This document shows positions 1-8,072 of a stretch of 64,000 bases of DNA, piece after piece (the first letter of the stretch is position 1; the number at the start of each line of letters is the position of its first letter). The DNA is from Mycolicibacterium peregrinum (lineage in GTDB: Bacteria > Actinomycetota > Actinomycetes > Mycobacteriales > Mycobacteriaceae). The notes beneath the pieces are model-generated. The model saw only the letters and a list, made by a program, of their open reading frames with translations. It was not told the DNA's origin and ran no database searches. The position numbers were made by a program, and so were the translations under genes. The stretch lies in contig NZ_LQPP01000013.1 in the NCBI RefSeq assembly GCF_002102345.1, positions 62,001 to 126,000 on the forward strand. Reading direction: 5' to 3'.

Positions 1-1
1 C

Positions 2-274
2 GATGGACAGGTCGACCCGTTGTCGACGGAGCACGTCGTCACTCTCGTCCGATTCCTGGCCTCGCCTGCCTCCGAAGACGTCAACGCTCAGCTGTTCATC
101 GTCTATGGTCCAACTGTCACGTTGGTCGCGCCGCCAACAGCGGAGAAGCACTTCACTGCTGACTCCGATGCCTGGAACCCGGCAGACCTCAGCGGGACGT
201 TGCACGATTACTTTGCTGGTCGTGACTCGGGGCGTGGATTCTCGGCGACGGAGCTGATGGATTCACGAGACTGA
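2..274 (+). CDS. hsd4A: C-terminal part of an Hsd4A-like steroid dehydrogenase/SDR (cut by window edge)
   Basis: This is the last 90 codons of a gene that begins before the window; the open frame runs in from base 2 and stops at a TGA at 272-274. The tail (EHVVTLVRFLASPASEDVNAQ, then IVYGPTVTLVAPP) matches the end of the mycobacterial short-chain dehydrogenase upstream of mce4 (Rv3502c, Hsd4A), which oxidises 17-beta-hydroxysteroids or 3-hydroxyacyl intermediates in sterol breakdown. The visible part holds the terminal helices and the C-terminal extension. The Rossmann and YxxxK motifs lie outside the window, so the assignment rests on the tail and on position directly upstream of mce4 in the same direction. 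Confidence 0.75.
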   Translation, partial: DGQVDPLSTEHVVTLVRFLASPASEDVNAQLFIVYGPTVTLVAPPTAEKHFTADSDAWNPADLSGTLHDYFAGRDSGRGFSATELMDSRD

Positions 275-303
275 CGGTCTCGTTGACCGTCGCTCAAAGG
301 TAG

Positions 304-317
304 TAGAACGTGTTCCA
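304..317. promoter_or_regulatory. KstR operator, site 1
   Basis: TAGAACGTGTTCCA fits every fixed position of the published KstR motif TnnAACnnGTTnnA. KstR is the TetR-family repressor of the sterol regulon and is known to control mce4. The site lies between hsd4A and yrbE4A, upstream of the proposed mce4 promoter. Binding itself is inferred. Confidence 0.7.
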
Positions 318-383
318 ACTTGAGGTCGGGTCGGTACGCTCTGAGCTGTAAAAACGGCGTCCGACATGAGGATTTTGAATTCT

Positions 384-413
384 TTGACACTGCGAACATG
401 TTCTAGTTAGTAT
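384..413 (+). promoter_or_regulatory. Proposed mce4 promoter with a second KstR-like site in the spacer
   Basis: A TTGACA -35 hexamer lies at 384-389 and a TAGTAT -10-like hexamer at 408-413, with an 18-base spacer. The spacer holds GCGAACATGTTCTA at 392-405. This is a KstR motif with 7 of 8 fixed positions: the first T is G, and the core GAACATGTTC is a perfect palindrome. A repressor there would block polymerase directly. The start of transcription is not proven; the next gene begins at 546, giving a leader of about 125 bases. Confidence 0.55.
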
Positions 414-545
414 GATCCGGCTCACTAAGAGCACCGTAAGACCAAGGGGTGGGAGAGCGGCTACGTCACGTGGCCGTCAAACTTTCGCTAACGCGAGTTT
501 CCGCGGAATTTCCCCCACCCGAGTACCCCGAGAACGGAGCCCAGG

Positions 546-1310
546 TTGATCGAACAGCTTGCGGTTCCGGCCCGGGCCGTGGGCGGCTTCGTCGAGATGT
601 CCTTGGACACCTTCGCCAAGATCTTCCGTCGACCGTTCCAGTTCAAAGAGTTCCTGGATCAGACCTGGATGATCGCCCGGGTCTCGCTGGTGCCGACGCT
701 GTTGGTCGCCATCCCGTTCACGGTCCTGGTCGCGTTTACCCTCAACATCCTCCTTCGCGAGATCGGTGCCGCCGACCTGTCCGGCGCAGGCACCGCCTTC
801 GGCACCATCACCCAGCTCGGCCCGGTGGTGACCGTACTGGTCGTTGCCGGCGCGGGCGCCACGGCGATCTGCGCCGACCTGGGTGCCCGCACCATCCGCG
901 AAGAGATCGACGCCATGCGCGTGCTGGGCATCGATCCGATCCAACGCCTGGTCGTGCCCCGCGTGCTGGCCTCGACGTTCGTGGCGCTGCTGCTCAACGG
1001 CCTGGTCTGCGCGATCGGCCTGGCCGGTGGCTATGTCTTCTCCGTGTTCCTGCAGGGCGTGAACCCGGGTTCGTTCATCAACGGCCTGACAGTGCTGACC
1101 GGACTCGGCGAGCTGGTGCTGGCCGAGATCAAGGCGCTGCTGTTCGGCGTGGTAGCCGGCCTGGTCGGGTGCTACCGCGGCTTGACCGTAAAGGGAGGCC
1201 CGAAGGGTGTCGGTAACGCAGTGAACGAAACCGTGGTCTACGCCTTCATCTGCCTGTTCGTGATCAACGTGATCATGACGGCCATCGGGGTTCGGGTGCT
1301 TGTTCGATGA
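546..1310 (+). CDS. yrbE4A: YrbE4A, MlaE-type permease subunit of the Mce4 transporter
   Basis: This encodes a 254-residue integral membrane protein of the YrbE/MlaE permease family. With YrbE4B it forms the inner-membrane channel of the Mce4 cholesterol importer, which the MceG ATPase is expected to energise from elsewhere in the genome. The central family stretch GAGATAICADLGARTIREEI (residues about 99-118) and several hydrophobic spans are clear. It is almost identical to M. tuberculosis YrbE4A as I know it. The start is TTG at 546, preceded by GGAG with a 6-base spacing, and the protein begins MIEQLAVPARAVGGF as in the family. The stop overlaps yrbE4B by ATGA. Confidence 0.95.
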   Translation: MIEQLAVPARAVGGFVEMSLDTFAKIFRRPFQFKEFLDQTWMIARVSLVPTLLVAIPFTVLVAFTLNILLREIGAADLSGAGTAFGTITQLGPVVTVLVVAGAGATAICADLGARTIREEIDAMRVLGIDPIQRLVVPRVLASTFVALLLNGLVCAIGLAGGYVFSVFLQGVNPGSFINGLTVLTGLGELVLAEIKALLFGVVAGLVGCYRGLTVKGGPKGVGNAVNETVVYAFICLFVINVIMTAIGVRVLVR

Positions 1311-2149
1311 GCTACGACGCCACACTTCGCTTCCGCCGGCTGTTCCGCGGCGTGCCCAAGGTCGTCGACAACATCGGCGAGCAGGCACTGTTCTACGGCG
1401 AGACCATTCGGTACCTGCCCAACGCGCTCAACCGGTACCGCAAGGAGACCATCCGGCTGGTAGCCGAGATGACCATGGGCGCAGGTGCCCTGGTGATGAT
1501 CGGTGGCACCGTGGGCGTCGCGGCGTTCCTCACCCTGGCATCCGGCGGTGTCATTGCGGTGCAGGGTTATTCGTCCCTGGGCAACATCGGTATCGAGGCC
1601 CTGACCGGCTTCCTGTCCGCATTCCTCAACGTGCGCATCGTGGCCCCGGTGATCGCCGGTATCGCCCTGGCCGCAACGATCGGCGCGGGTGCCACCGCCC
1701 AACTCGGCGCGATGCGGGTGGCCGAGGAGGTCGACGCCGTCGAAGCGATGGCGGTCCATGCGGTGTCTTATCTGGTGTCCACCCGGTTGCTGGCCGGCCT
1801 GATCGCAATCGTGCCGCTGTACTCGCTGTCGGTGCTGGCCGCGTTCTTCGCCGCGAGGTTCACCACGGTGTTCATCAACGGCCAGTCCGCCGGACTCTAC
1901 GACCACTACTTCAACACGTTCCTGATACCCAGCGACCTGCTGTGGTCGTTCCTTCAGGCAATCGTGATGGCGATCGCGGTGATGCTCGTGCACACGTACT
2001 ACGGCTACAACGCCTCCGGCGGGCCGGTCGGCGTGGGTGTGGCAGTGGGCCAGGCCGTGCGCACCTCGCTGATCGTCGTCGTCACCATCACGCTGTTCAT
2101 CTCCCTGGCCGTCTACGGCGCGTCCGGCAACTTCAACCTTTCCGGGTAG
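1307..2149 (+). CDS. yrbE4B: YrbE4B, second MlaE-type permease subunit
   Basis: This 280-residue membrane protein is the partner of YrbE4A in the permease core of the Mce4 importer. It shows the family motif around GAGATAQLGAMRVAEEVDAV (residues about 126-145) and five or six hydrophobic spans. The ATG overlaps the yrbE4A stop (ATGA), so the two are translationally coupled. The order yrbE4A-yrbE4B-mce4A is the canonical head of every mce operon. Sterol specificity is taken from the mce4 identity of the locus, not from a residue seen here. Confidence 0.95.
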   Translation: MSYDATLRFRRLFRGVPKVVDNIGEQALFYGETIRYLPNALNRYRKETIRLVAEMTMGAGALVMIGGTVGVAAFLTLASGGVIAVQGYSSLGNIGIEALTGFLSAFLNVRIVAPVIAGIALAATIGAGATAQLGAMRVAEEVDAVEAMAVHAVSYLVSTRLLAGLIAIVPLYSLSVLAAFFAARFTTVFINGQSAGLYDHYFNTFLIPSDLLWSFLQAIVMAIAVMLVHTYYGYNASGGPVGVGVAVGQAVRTSLIVVVTITLFISLAVYGASGNFNLSG

Positions 2150-2164
2150 GTGGCAGGAATCTCT

Positions 2165-3370
2165 ATGTCTGACGCAAACTCCAAGCACCGCCGCCATGTG
2201 AGGATCGCCGCCGCGATCCTGGCCGCTATCGTGGCGGCGGCGGTGGTCTTCACCTACCTGTCGTACACAGCCGCCTTCGTGCCGACCGACACCGTCAGCC
2301 TGACCGCGCCGCGGGCCGGCCTGGTGATGGAGCGCGATGCCAAGGTGAAGTACCGCGGCATTCAGATAGGCAAGGTCACCGACATCGCCTACGCCGGCCA
2401 CGAGGCGAAGCTGACGCTGTCCATCAAGCGCGGCGAGATGCGGTACATCCCGTCCAACGCCACCGTGCGGATCGCCGGCAACACGATCTTCGGTGCGAAG
2501 TCGGTGGAGTTCCTGCCGCCCGACAAGCCGCAGGCGACGTCGCTGCGCCCGGGTAGCACCGTGGCCGCCAAGGACGTGCAGCTCGAGGTCAACACCCTGT
2601 TCCAGACGCTGTCGGATGTGCTCAACAAGATCGACCCGGTCAGCCTCAACGCCACGCTGACCGCGCTCGGCGAGGGTCTGCGCGGCCATGGGGACGACCT
2701 CGGTGCGGCCATCACGGGCCTCAACGGCTATCTGGCCCAGATCAATCCGAAGCTTCCGACCCTGCGCGAGGACTTCGCCAAGGCCGCCGTGGTGGCCAAC
2801 ATCTACGGTGACGCCGGGCCGGATCTGGCCCGCGTGGTCGACAACGTGCCTGCCCTGAACAAGACCATCGTCGACGAGCAGGCCAACCTCAACGCCACAC
2901 TGCTGGCCGCGACCGGTCTGGCCAACAACGGCACCGCGACCCTGCAGCCGGCCGCCGACGACTACATCGCCGCCATTCAGCGACTGCGCGCCCCGTTGAA
3001 GGTGGCCGGCGACTACTCGCCGGAGTTCGGCTGCGTGTTGAAGGGCACCTCGGTTGCGGTGGACCGGTTCGCGCCGATCATCGGCGGTATCCGACCCGGC
3101 CTGTTCGTGTCGTCGAACTTCCTGCCCGGCTCTCCCGCCTACACCTATCCGGAGAGCCTGCCGATCGTGAACGCGTCGGGTGGCCCCAACTGCCGTGGCT
3201 TGCCGAACATTCCGTCGAAGCAATACGGCGGTAGCTGGTACCACTCGCCGTTCCTGGTGACCGACAACGCCTATGTGCCGTTCCAACCGAACACCGAGGT
3301 GCAGTTCGACGCTCCGGCGACGCTGCAGTTCTTGTTCAATGGTGCGTTCGCGGAGAGGGATCGCTTCTGA
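2165..3370 (+). CDS. mce4A: Mce4A, substrate-binding MCE-domain protein
   Basis: Mce4A is the first of six MCE-family proteins thought to assemble a periplasm-spanning hetero-hexamer that passes sterol to the YrbE permease. The 401-residue protein has one N-terminal membrane anchor (residues about 12-34), an MCE/MlaD domain containing VKYRGIQIGKVTDI, a helical middle and a conserved C-terminal region ending FLFNGAFAERDRF, as in M. tuberculosis Mce4A. I chose the ATG at 2165 (MSDANSKHRR) because CAGGAA lies just upstream. An in-frame GTG at 2150, directly after the yrbE4B stop, is the alternative and adds five residues. The stop overlaps mce4B by one base. Confidence 0.92.
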   Translation: MSDANSKHRRHVRIAAAILAAIVAAAVVFTYLSYTAAFVPTDTVSLTAPRAGLVMERDAKVKYRGIQIGKVTDIAYAGHEAKLTLSIKRGEMRYIPSNATVRIAGNTIFGAKSVEFLPPDKPQATSLRPGSTVAAKDVQLEVNTLFQTLSDVLNKIDPVSLNATLTALGEGLRGHGDDLGAAITGLNGYLAQINPKLPTLREDFAKAAVVANIYGDAGPDLARVVDNVPALNKTIVDEQANLNATLLAATGLANNGTATLQPAADDYIAAIQRLRAPLKVAGDYSPEFGCVLKGTSVAVDRFAPIIGGIRPGLFVSSNFLPGSPAYTYPESLPIVNASGGPNCRGLPNIPSKQYGGSWYHSPFLVTDNAYVPFQPNTEVQFDAPATLQFLFNGAFAERDRF

Positions 3371-4416
3371 TGGCGTCCAGTGCGCGTCCTGACCGGACCA
3401 TGCTCAAGGTCAGCATCTTCACCATCGCGATGCTGTTGGTGGCGGCGATGCTGGTCGTGGTGTTCGGCGAATTCCGGTTCGCCTCGGAGAACGGTTACCA
3501 CGCCACATTCAGCCAGGCGTCCCGGCTGAAGGCCGGCCAGGACGTCCGCATCGCCGGCGTCCCGGTCGGCACCGTCAACGCGGTCAAGCTCAACCCGGAC
3601 AACACCGTCGACGTGGCGTTCGACATCAACAAGCGCTACCAGCTGTACACGTCGAGCCAGGCGAAGGTCCGCTATGAGAACCTCGTCGGCGACCGGTATC
3701 TGGAGATCACGTCGGGCCCGGGCGAGCTGCGCAAGCTCCCGCCCGGTGCAACCATCCCGCAGCAGAACACCCAGCCGGCGCTGGACCTCGACGCACTGCT
3801 GGGCGGGTTGCGTCCGGTGCTCAAGGGCCTCGACGGCAACAAGGTCAACGAGATCTCCAACGCGGTGATCGAGATGCTGCAGGGCCAGGGTGGGGCGCTG
3901 GCGAACATGCTGACCAGTACGAGCGCGTTCACCCAGAACCTGGCCGCCCGCGATCAGCTGATCGGTGACGTGATCACCAACCTCAACACGGTGCTCGGCA
4001 CGGTGGACGAGAAGGGCGCGCAGTTCGACGCCAGCGTCGACGAGTTGCAGAAGCTGATCTCCGGCCTGTCGGAGGGGCGTGACCCAATCGCCGGTGCGAT
4101 CGGACCACTGGCCTCGGCCGAGAACGATCTGACCGACATGCTGGAGAAGTCGCGTCGCCCGCTGCAGGGCGTGATCGAGAACGCCCGCCCACTGGCTCAG
4201 CGCCTCGACGAACGCAAGGCCGACGTCAACAAGGTCATCGAACCGCTCGCCGAGAATTACCTGCGGCTCAACGGGCTCGGTGCCTACGGTTCGTTCTTCA
4301 ACATCTACTACTGCTCGATCCGGATGAAGGTCAACGGTCCGGCAGGCAGCGACATCCTGATTCCGTTCGGCGGCCCGTCGGACCCGTCGAAGGGGAGGTG
4401 TTCGGACAATGGCTAA
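3370..4416 (+). CDS. mce4B: Mce4B, MCE-domain protein of the sterol importer
   Basis: The 348-residue protein has a single N-terminal transmembrane anchor (residues about 12-32), an MCE domain with the VRIAGVPVGTVNAV signature, and a long helical region rich in leucine and asparagine heptads. It ends in a cysteine-containing tail. It is expected to sit in the periplasmic hexamer with the other Mce4 proteins. The ATG shares one base with the mce4A stop. The last eight bases overlap mce4C, which indicates tight coupling within the operon. Confidence 0.92.
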   Translation: MASSARPDRTMLKVSIFTIAMLLVAAMLVVVFGEFRFASENGYHATFSQASRLKAGQDVRIAGVPVGTVNAVKLNPDNTVDVAFDINKRYQLYTSSQAKVRYENLVGDRYLEITSGPGELRKLPPGATIPQQNTQPALDLDALLGGLRPVLKGLDGNKVNEISNAVIEMLQGQGGALANMLTSTSAFTQNLAARDQLIGDVITNLNTVLGTVDEKGAQFDASVDELQKLISGLSEGRDPIAGAIGPLASAENDLTDMLEKSRRPLQGVIENARPLAQRLDERKADVNKVIEPLAENYLRLNGLGAYGSFFNIYYCSIRMKVNGPAGSDILIPFGGPSDPSKGRCSDNG

Positions 4417-5467
4417 GCGCGACGGCGACACAGCACTACGCACCGGGATCTTCGGGATCGCCCTGGTGGTGTGCGTGGTGCTGGTGTCCTTCGGCTACAC
4501 CGGGCTGCCTTTCTTCCCGCAGGGGAAGAAGTACGAGGCGTATTTCAGCGACGCCGGCGGGATCGATCCGGGCAACGACGTCAACGTCTCCGGCATCGCG
4601 GTCGGCAAGGTGACCGACGTGGCGTTGGCCGGCGATACCGCCAAGGTCAGCTTCACGGTGGATCGCAACATCAAAATCGGCGATCAATCGCTGGTGGCGA
4701 TCAAGACGGAAACGGTGCTCGGGCAGAAGTCACTGTCGGTGACGCCGAAGGGCAGCGGAACGTCGACGGTTATCCCGTTGGGACGCACCACGACTCCCTA
4801 CACGCTCAACACGGCGTTGCAGGACCTCGGGCAGAACGTCTCCGAACTGGACAAGCCGAAGTTCGAGCAAGCCCTCCAGACTTTGACCGACACGCTGCGC
4901 GATGCCACGCCGCAGTTGCGAGGTGCGCTGGACGGCGTCGCCAACCTGTCGCGCAGCATCAACAAGCGCGATGAGGCCCTCGAGGGATTGCTGGCCCACG
5001 CCAAGCGGGTTTCGGATCTGCTGGCCGCGCGGGCCGGGCAGGTCAACCAGCTGGTCACCGACGGCAACCAGCTGTTCGCCGCGCTCGACGAGCGCAGGCA
5101 GGCGCTGAGCAACCTGATCGCCGGTATCGACGATGTGTCCAAACAACTTTCGGGATTCGTCGCGGACAACCGCAAGGAGTTCAAGCCCGCGCTCGAGAAG
5201 CTCAACCTGGTGATGGACAACCTGCTGGAACGCAAAGAGCACATCGGCGAGGCGCTGCGCCGCCTGCCGCCGTACGCGACCACGCTCGCCGAGGTGGTCG
5301 GCAACGGTCCGGGCTTCAACATCAACCTGTACGGCCTGCCGCCGGCGTCGATGTCCGAGGTTCTGCTCGATACCTACTTCCAGCCCGGGAAGCTGCCTGA
5401 CAGCCTCGCCGACATGCTGCGTGGCTATATCTCCGAACGCACGATCGTTAGGCCGAAATCGCCATGA
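4409..5467 (+). CDS. mce4C: Mce4C, MCE-domain protein of the sterol importer
   Basis: This 352-residue MCE protein begins inside the end of mce4B (8-base overlap) and itself overlaps mce4D by ATGA. It has an N-terminal hydrophobic anchor (residues about 14-34), an MCE domain with the VNVSGIAVGKVTDVAL signature, and a predicted helical barrel segment with repeated leucine-rich blocks. Its role is a structural subunit of the Mce4 transport tunnel. It has no catalytic motif. Confidence 0.92.
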   Translation: MAKRDGDTALRTGIFGIALVVCVVLVSFGYTGLPFFPQGKKYEAYFSDAGGIDPGNDVNVSGIAVGKVTDVALAGDTAKVSFTVDRNIKIGDQSLVAIKTETVLGQKSLSVTPKGSGTSTVIPLGRTTTPYTLNTALQDLGQNVSELDKPKFEQALQTLTDTLRDATPQLRGALDGVANLSRSINKRDEALEGLLAHAKRVSDLLAARAGQVNQLVTDGNQLFAALDERRQALSNLIAGIDDVSKQLSGFVADNRKEFKPALEKLNLVMDNLLERKEHIGEALRRLPPYATTLAEVVGNGPGFNINLYGLPPASMSEVLLDTYFQPGKLPDSLADMLRGYISERTIVRPKSP

Positions 5468-6879
5468 CACAAGAGAGTTCAGTGTCCGGTCGCAACCGGT
5501 GGCTGCGTGTCGGGCTGGCCGCGTTACTGCTGGCCGTCCTCGCCGTCGGTGTGTACCAGGTGTGGCCGTCGCGGACCGGCCCCAAGCTCACGGCGTACTT
5601 CACCAACGCGGTCGGGCTGTACCCGGGCGACGAGGTGCGGATCGTCGGTGTGCCGGTGGGCACGATCGATTCGATCGAACCGCGGCCGTCCGACGTCAAG
5701 ATCGAGATGACGCTGGACCGGGGCATCAAAGTTCCGGCGAATGCCAAGGCGTTGATCCTGTCGCCGAACCTGGTGTCGGCCCGGTTCATTCAGTTGACAC
5801 CGGCCTACACCGAGGGCGACGTGATGGCCGACGGCGCATCGATCGGCCTGGACCGCACCGGCGTCCCTGTCGAGTGGGACGAGGTCAAAGAACAACTCAC
5901 CCAGCTCAGTTCGCAACTCGGGCCGACGGCCAACTCGGTGCAGGGCCCGATCGCGGCGTTCGTCGACCAGGCGGCCACCACGTTCGACGGCAACGGCGAC
6001 TCCTTCCGCAACGCACTACGTGAGTTGTCCCAGACCGCAGGCCGGTTGGGTGATTCCCGCACCGACCTTTTCGGCACGGTGAAGAACCTGCAGGTCCTGG
6101 TCAACGCGTTGTCGAACAGCAACGAACAGATCGTGCAGTTCACCAATCACGTGTCGTCCGTGTCGCAGGTGCTGGCCGACAGCTCCAACGGTCTCGATCA
6201 GACGCTGGCCACCCTGAACCAGGCACTGGGCGACGTCCGTGGCTTCCTCAACGAGAACAACGATGCGTTGATCGCCCAGGTGGGCAAGCTCGCCGACTTC
6301 ACCCAGATCATGACCGACCACAGTGACGACATCGAGCAGATCCTGCACGTCACGCCCAACGGCCTGGCGAACTTCTACAACATCTACAACCCGGCCCAGG
6401 GCACCGTCGGTGGTCTGCTGTCATTGCCCAACTTCGCCAACCCGACACAGTTCATCTGCGGTGGCACGTTCGACATCGGTGCCAACCCGGACAACTACAA
6501 GCGCGCGGAGATCTGCCGGCAGCGGATGGGTCCCGTGTTGCGGCGTATCACGATGAACTACCCGCCGGTGCTGTTCCACCCGGTCAACAGCATCACGGCC
6601 TACAAGGGGCAGATCATCTACGACACCCCGCAGACCGAGGCGAAGTCGGAGACGCCGGTGCCGTACCTGCAGTGGCAGAACAACCCGGGCGTGACGCCGC
6701 CGCAGATCCCGCATGACGCGACGCTGAGTTCGTTGATCCTGCCGCCAGACGCACCCGCACCCGCACCCGGAACAGGAGTCGGTCCTGCGCCCGGACCTGC
6801 GGCCGCGCCTGCCGCGCCGGCACCAGGGCCCGAGGCCGCGCCCGCGCCTGCTCCTGCTGAGGCTGGTGCCGGCGGATGA
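5464..6879 (+). CDS. mce4D: Mce4D, MCE-domain protein with a Pro/Ala-rich tail
   Basis: The 471-residue protein has an N-terminal anchor (about residues 14-33), an MCE domain with VRIVGVPVGTIDSI, a long helical section and a conserved region near YNIYNPAQGTVGG. The last 50 or so residues are a low-complexity stretch of proline, alanine and glycine, typical of MceD proteins and probably a flexible linker in the cell wall. It is coupled to mce4C upstream and mce4E downstream by 4-base overlaps. Confidence 0.92.
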   Translation: MTQESSVSGRNRWLRVGLAALLLAVLAVGVYQVWPSRTGPKLTAYFTNAVGLYPGDEVRIVGVPVGTIDSIEPRPSDVKIEMTLDRGIKVPANAKALILSPNLVSARFIQLTPAYTEGDVMADGASIGLDRTGVPVEWDEVKEQLTQLSSQLGPTANSVQGPIAAFVDQAATTFDGNGDSFRNALRELSQTAGRLGDSRTDLFGTVKNLQVLVNALSNSNEQIVQFTNHVSSVSQVLADSSNGLDQTLATLNQALGDVRGFLNENNDALIAQVGKLADFTQIMTDHSDDIEQILHVTPNGLANFYNIYNPAQGTVGGLLSLPNFANPTQFICGGTFDIGANPDNYKRAEICRQRMGPVLRRITMNYPPVLFHPVNSITAYKGQIIYDTPQTEAKSETPVPYLQWQNNPGVTPPQIPHDATLSSLILPPDAPAPAPGTGVGPAPGPAAAPAAPAPGPEAAPAPAPAEAGAGG

Positions 6880-8072
6880 CGAGGGGTAAAGCATTGAGGG
6901 GTAAGGCATCCCGGTTCGGCGGACGCACGCTGGCGATCGGCAGTGGGGCGATGCTGCTGGCCGGCTGCCAGTTCGGTGGGCTCAACTCGCTCAACATGCC
7001 CGGCACCGCCGGCCACGGCAAGGGGTCCTACACGGTGACCGTGGAGTTGCCCGATGTGGCGACCCTGCCGCAGAACTCACCGGTGATGGTCGACGACGTC
7101 ACGGTGGGCAGCGTGTCCGGCCTGGACGCCATGCAGCGCCCGGACGGAACCTTCTATGCGGCGGTCCAGCTGTCGCTGGACGGTGACGTCAAGCTCCCGG
7201 CGAATGCCGTTGCGCGCGTTGCGCAGACGTCTCTTCTGGGTTCTCAGCACGTACAACTCTCAGAGCCGGTCGACGAGCCTCCACAGGGGCAGTTGCGCGA
7301 GGGGTCCAGCCTCTCGCTGTCGAAGGTCAGCCGCTACCCGACGACCGAGGAAGTGCTGTCCTCGCTGGGCATGGTGGTGAACAAGGGCAATCTCGGTGCG
7401 CTGCAGGACATCACCGACGAGGCATATGCCGCGGTGGCCGGACGGGCCGGCAGCTTTGCCGAGCTGATCCCACGGCTGGCCGAGCTGACCTCGTCGCTGG
7501 ACCAGCAGACCAACGACATCATCGCCGCGGCCGACGGGCTGAACCGGTTCGCCTCGATCCTGGCTCGCAGCAAGGACAATCTGGGCCGCACCCTCGACAC
7601 ATTGCCCGGGGCGCTCAAGGTGCTCAACGAGAACCGCTCCAGCATCATCGAGGCGTTCACCGCGCTACGCGGCTTCGCCGAGGTGGGTTCACGCATCCTG
7701 TCGGAGACCAAGGACGATTTCGCGGCCGACATGAAGGATCTCTACCCGGCGATCAAGGCGCTCAACGACAACGCCGACGATTTCATCAAGGACCTGGAGT
7801 TCCTGCCGACCTTCCCGTTCCACTACAAGTACCTGCGCAACGCGGTCCGCGGTGACTACCTGAACGTGTTCGTCACCTTCGATCTCACGCTGCGCCGGTT
7901 CGGTGAGTCGATCTTCACCACGGGCGGATTCGATCCGAACATGAAGCACCTCAGCGAAGTGATCAACCCACCGGACTGGCTGACGGGCTCGATGGCGAAC
8001 CTGTCCGGACAGGCCGCCGACCCGTTCAAGATCCCCGCCGGAACCGCCACCCAGCACGAGGAGAAGCCGTAA
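6876..8072 (+). CDS. lprN: Mce4E (LprN), lipoprotein MCE subunit
   Basis: This is the lipoprotein of the Mce4 hexamer. The 398-residue product has a positively charged N-terminus, a short hydrophobic stretch and the lipobox LLAGC with the acylated cysteine at residue 31. The MCE domain contains VMVDDVTVGSVSGL, and a helical region follows. MceE proteins in all mce operons carry a lipobox at this place. The start overlaps the mce4D stop, and the stop shares one base with the mce4F ATG. Confidence 0.93.
   Translation: MTRGKALRGKASRFGGRTLAIGSGAMLLAGCQFGGLNSLNMPGTAGHGKGSYTVTVELPDVATLPQNSPVMVDDVTVGSVSGLDAMQRPDGTFYAAVQLSLDGDVKLPANAVARVAQTSLLGSQHVQLSEPVDEPPQGQLREGSSLSLSKVSRYPTTEEVLSSLGMVVNKGNLGALQDITDEAYAAVAGRAGSFAELIPRLAELTSSLDQQTNDIIAAADGLNRFASILARSKDNLGRTLDTLPGALKVLNENRSSIIEAFTALRGFAEVGSRILSETKDDFAADMKDLYPAIKALNDNADDFIKDLEFLPTFPFHYKYLRNAVRGDYLNVFVTFDLTLRRFGESIFTTGGFDPNMKHLSEVINPPDWLTGSMANLSGQAADPFKIPAGTATQHEEKP

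Noticed and set aside
1238..3286. Very long open frame on the minus strand opposite yrbE4B and mce4A
   Set aside because: The composition (His, Arg, Asp, Gly rich) is that of an antisense frame in high-GC DNA. The plus-strand genes are unmistakable.
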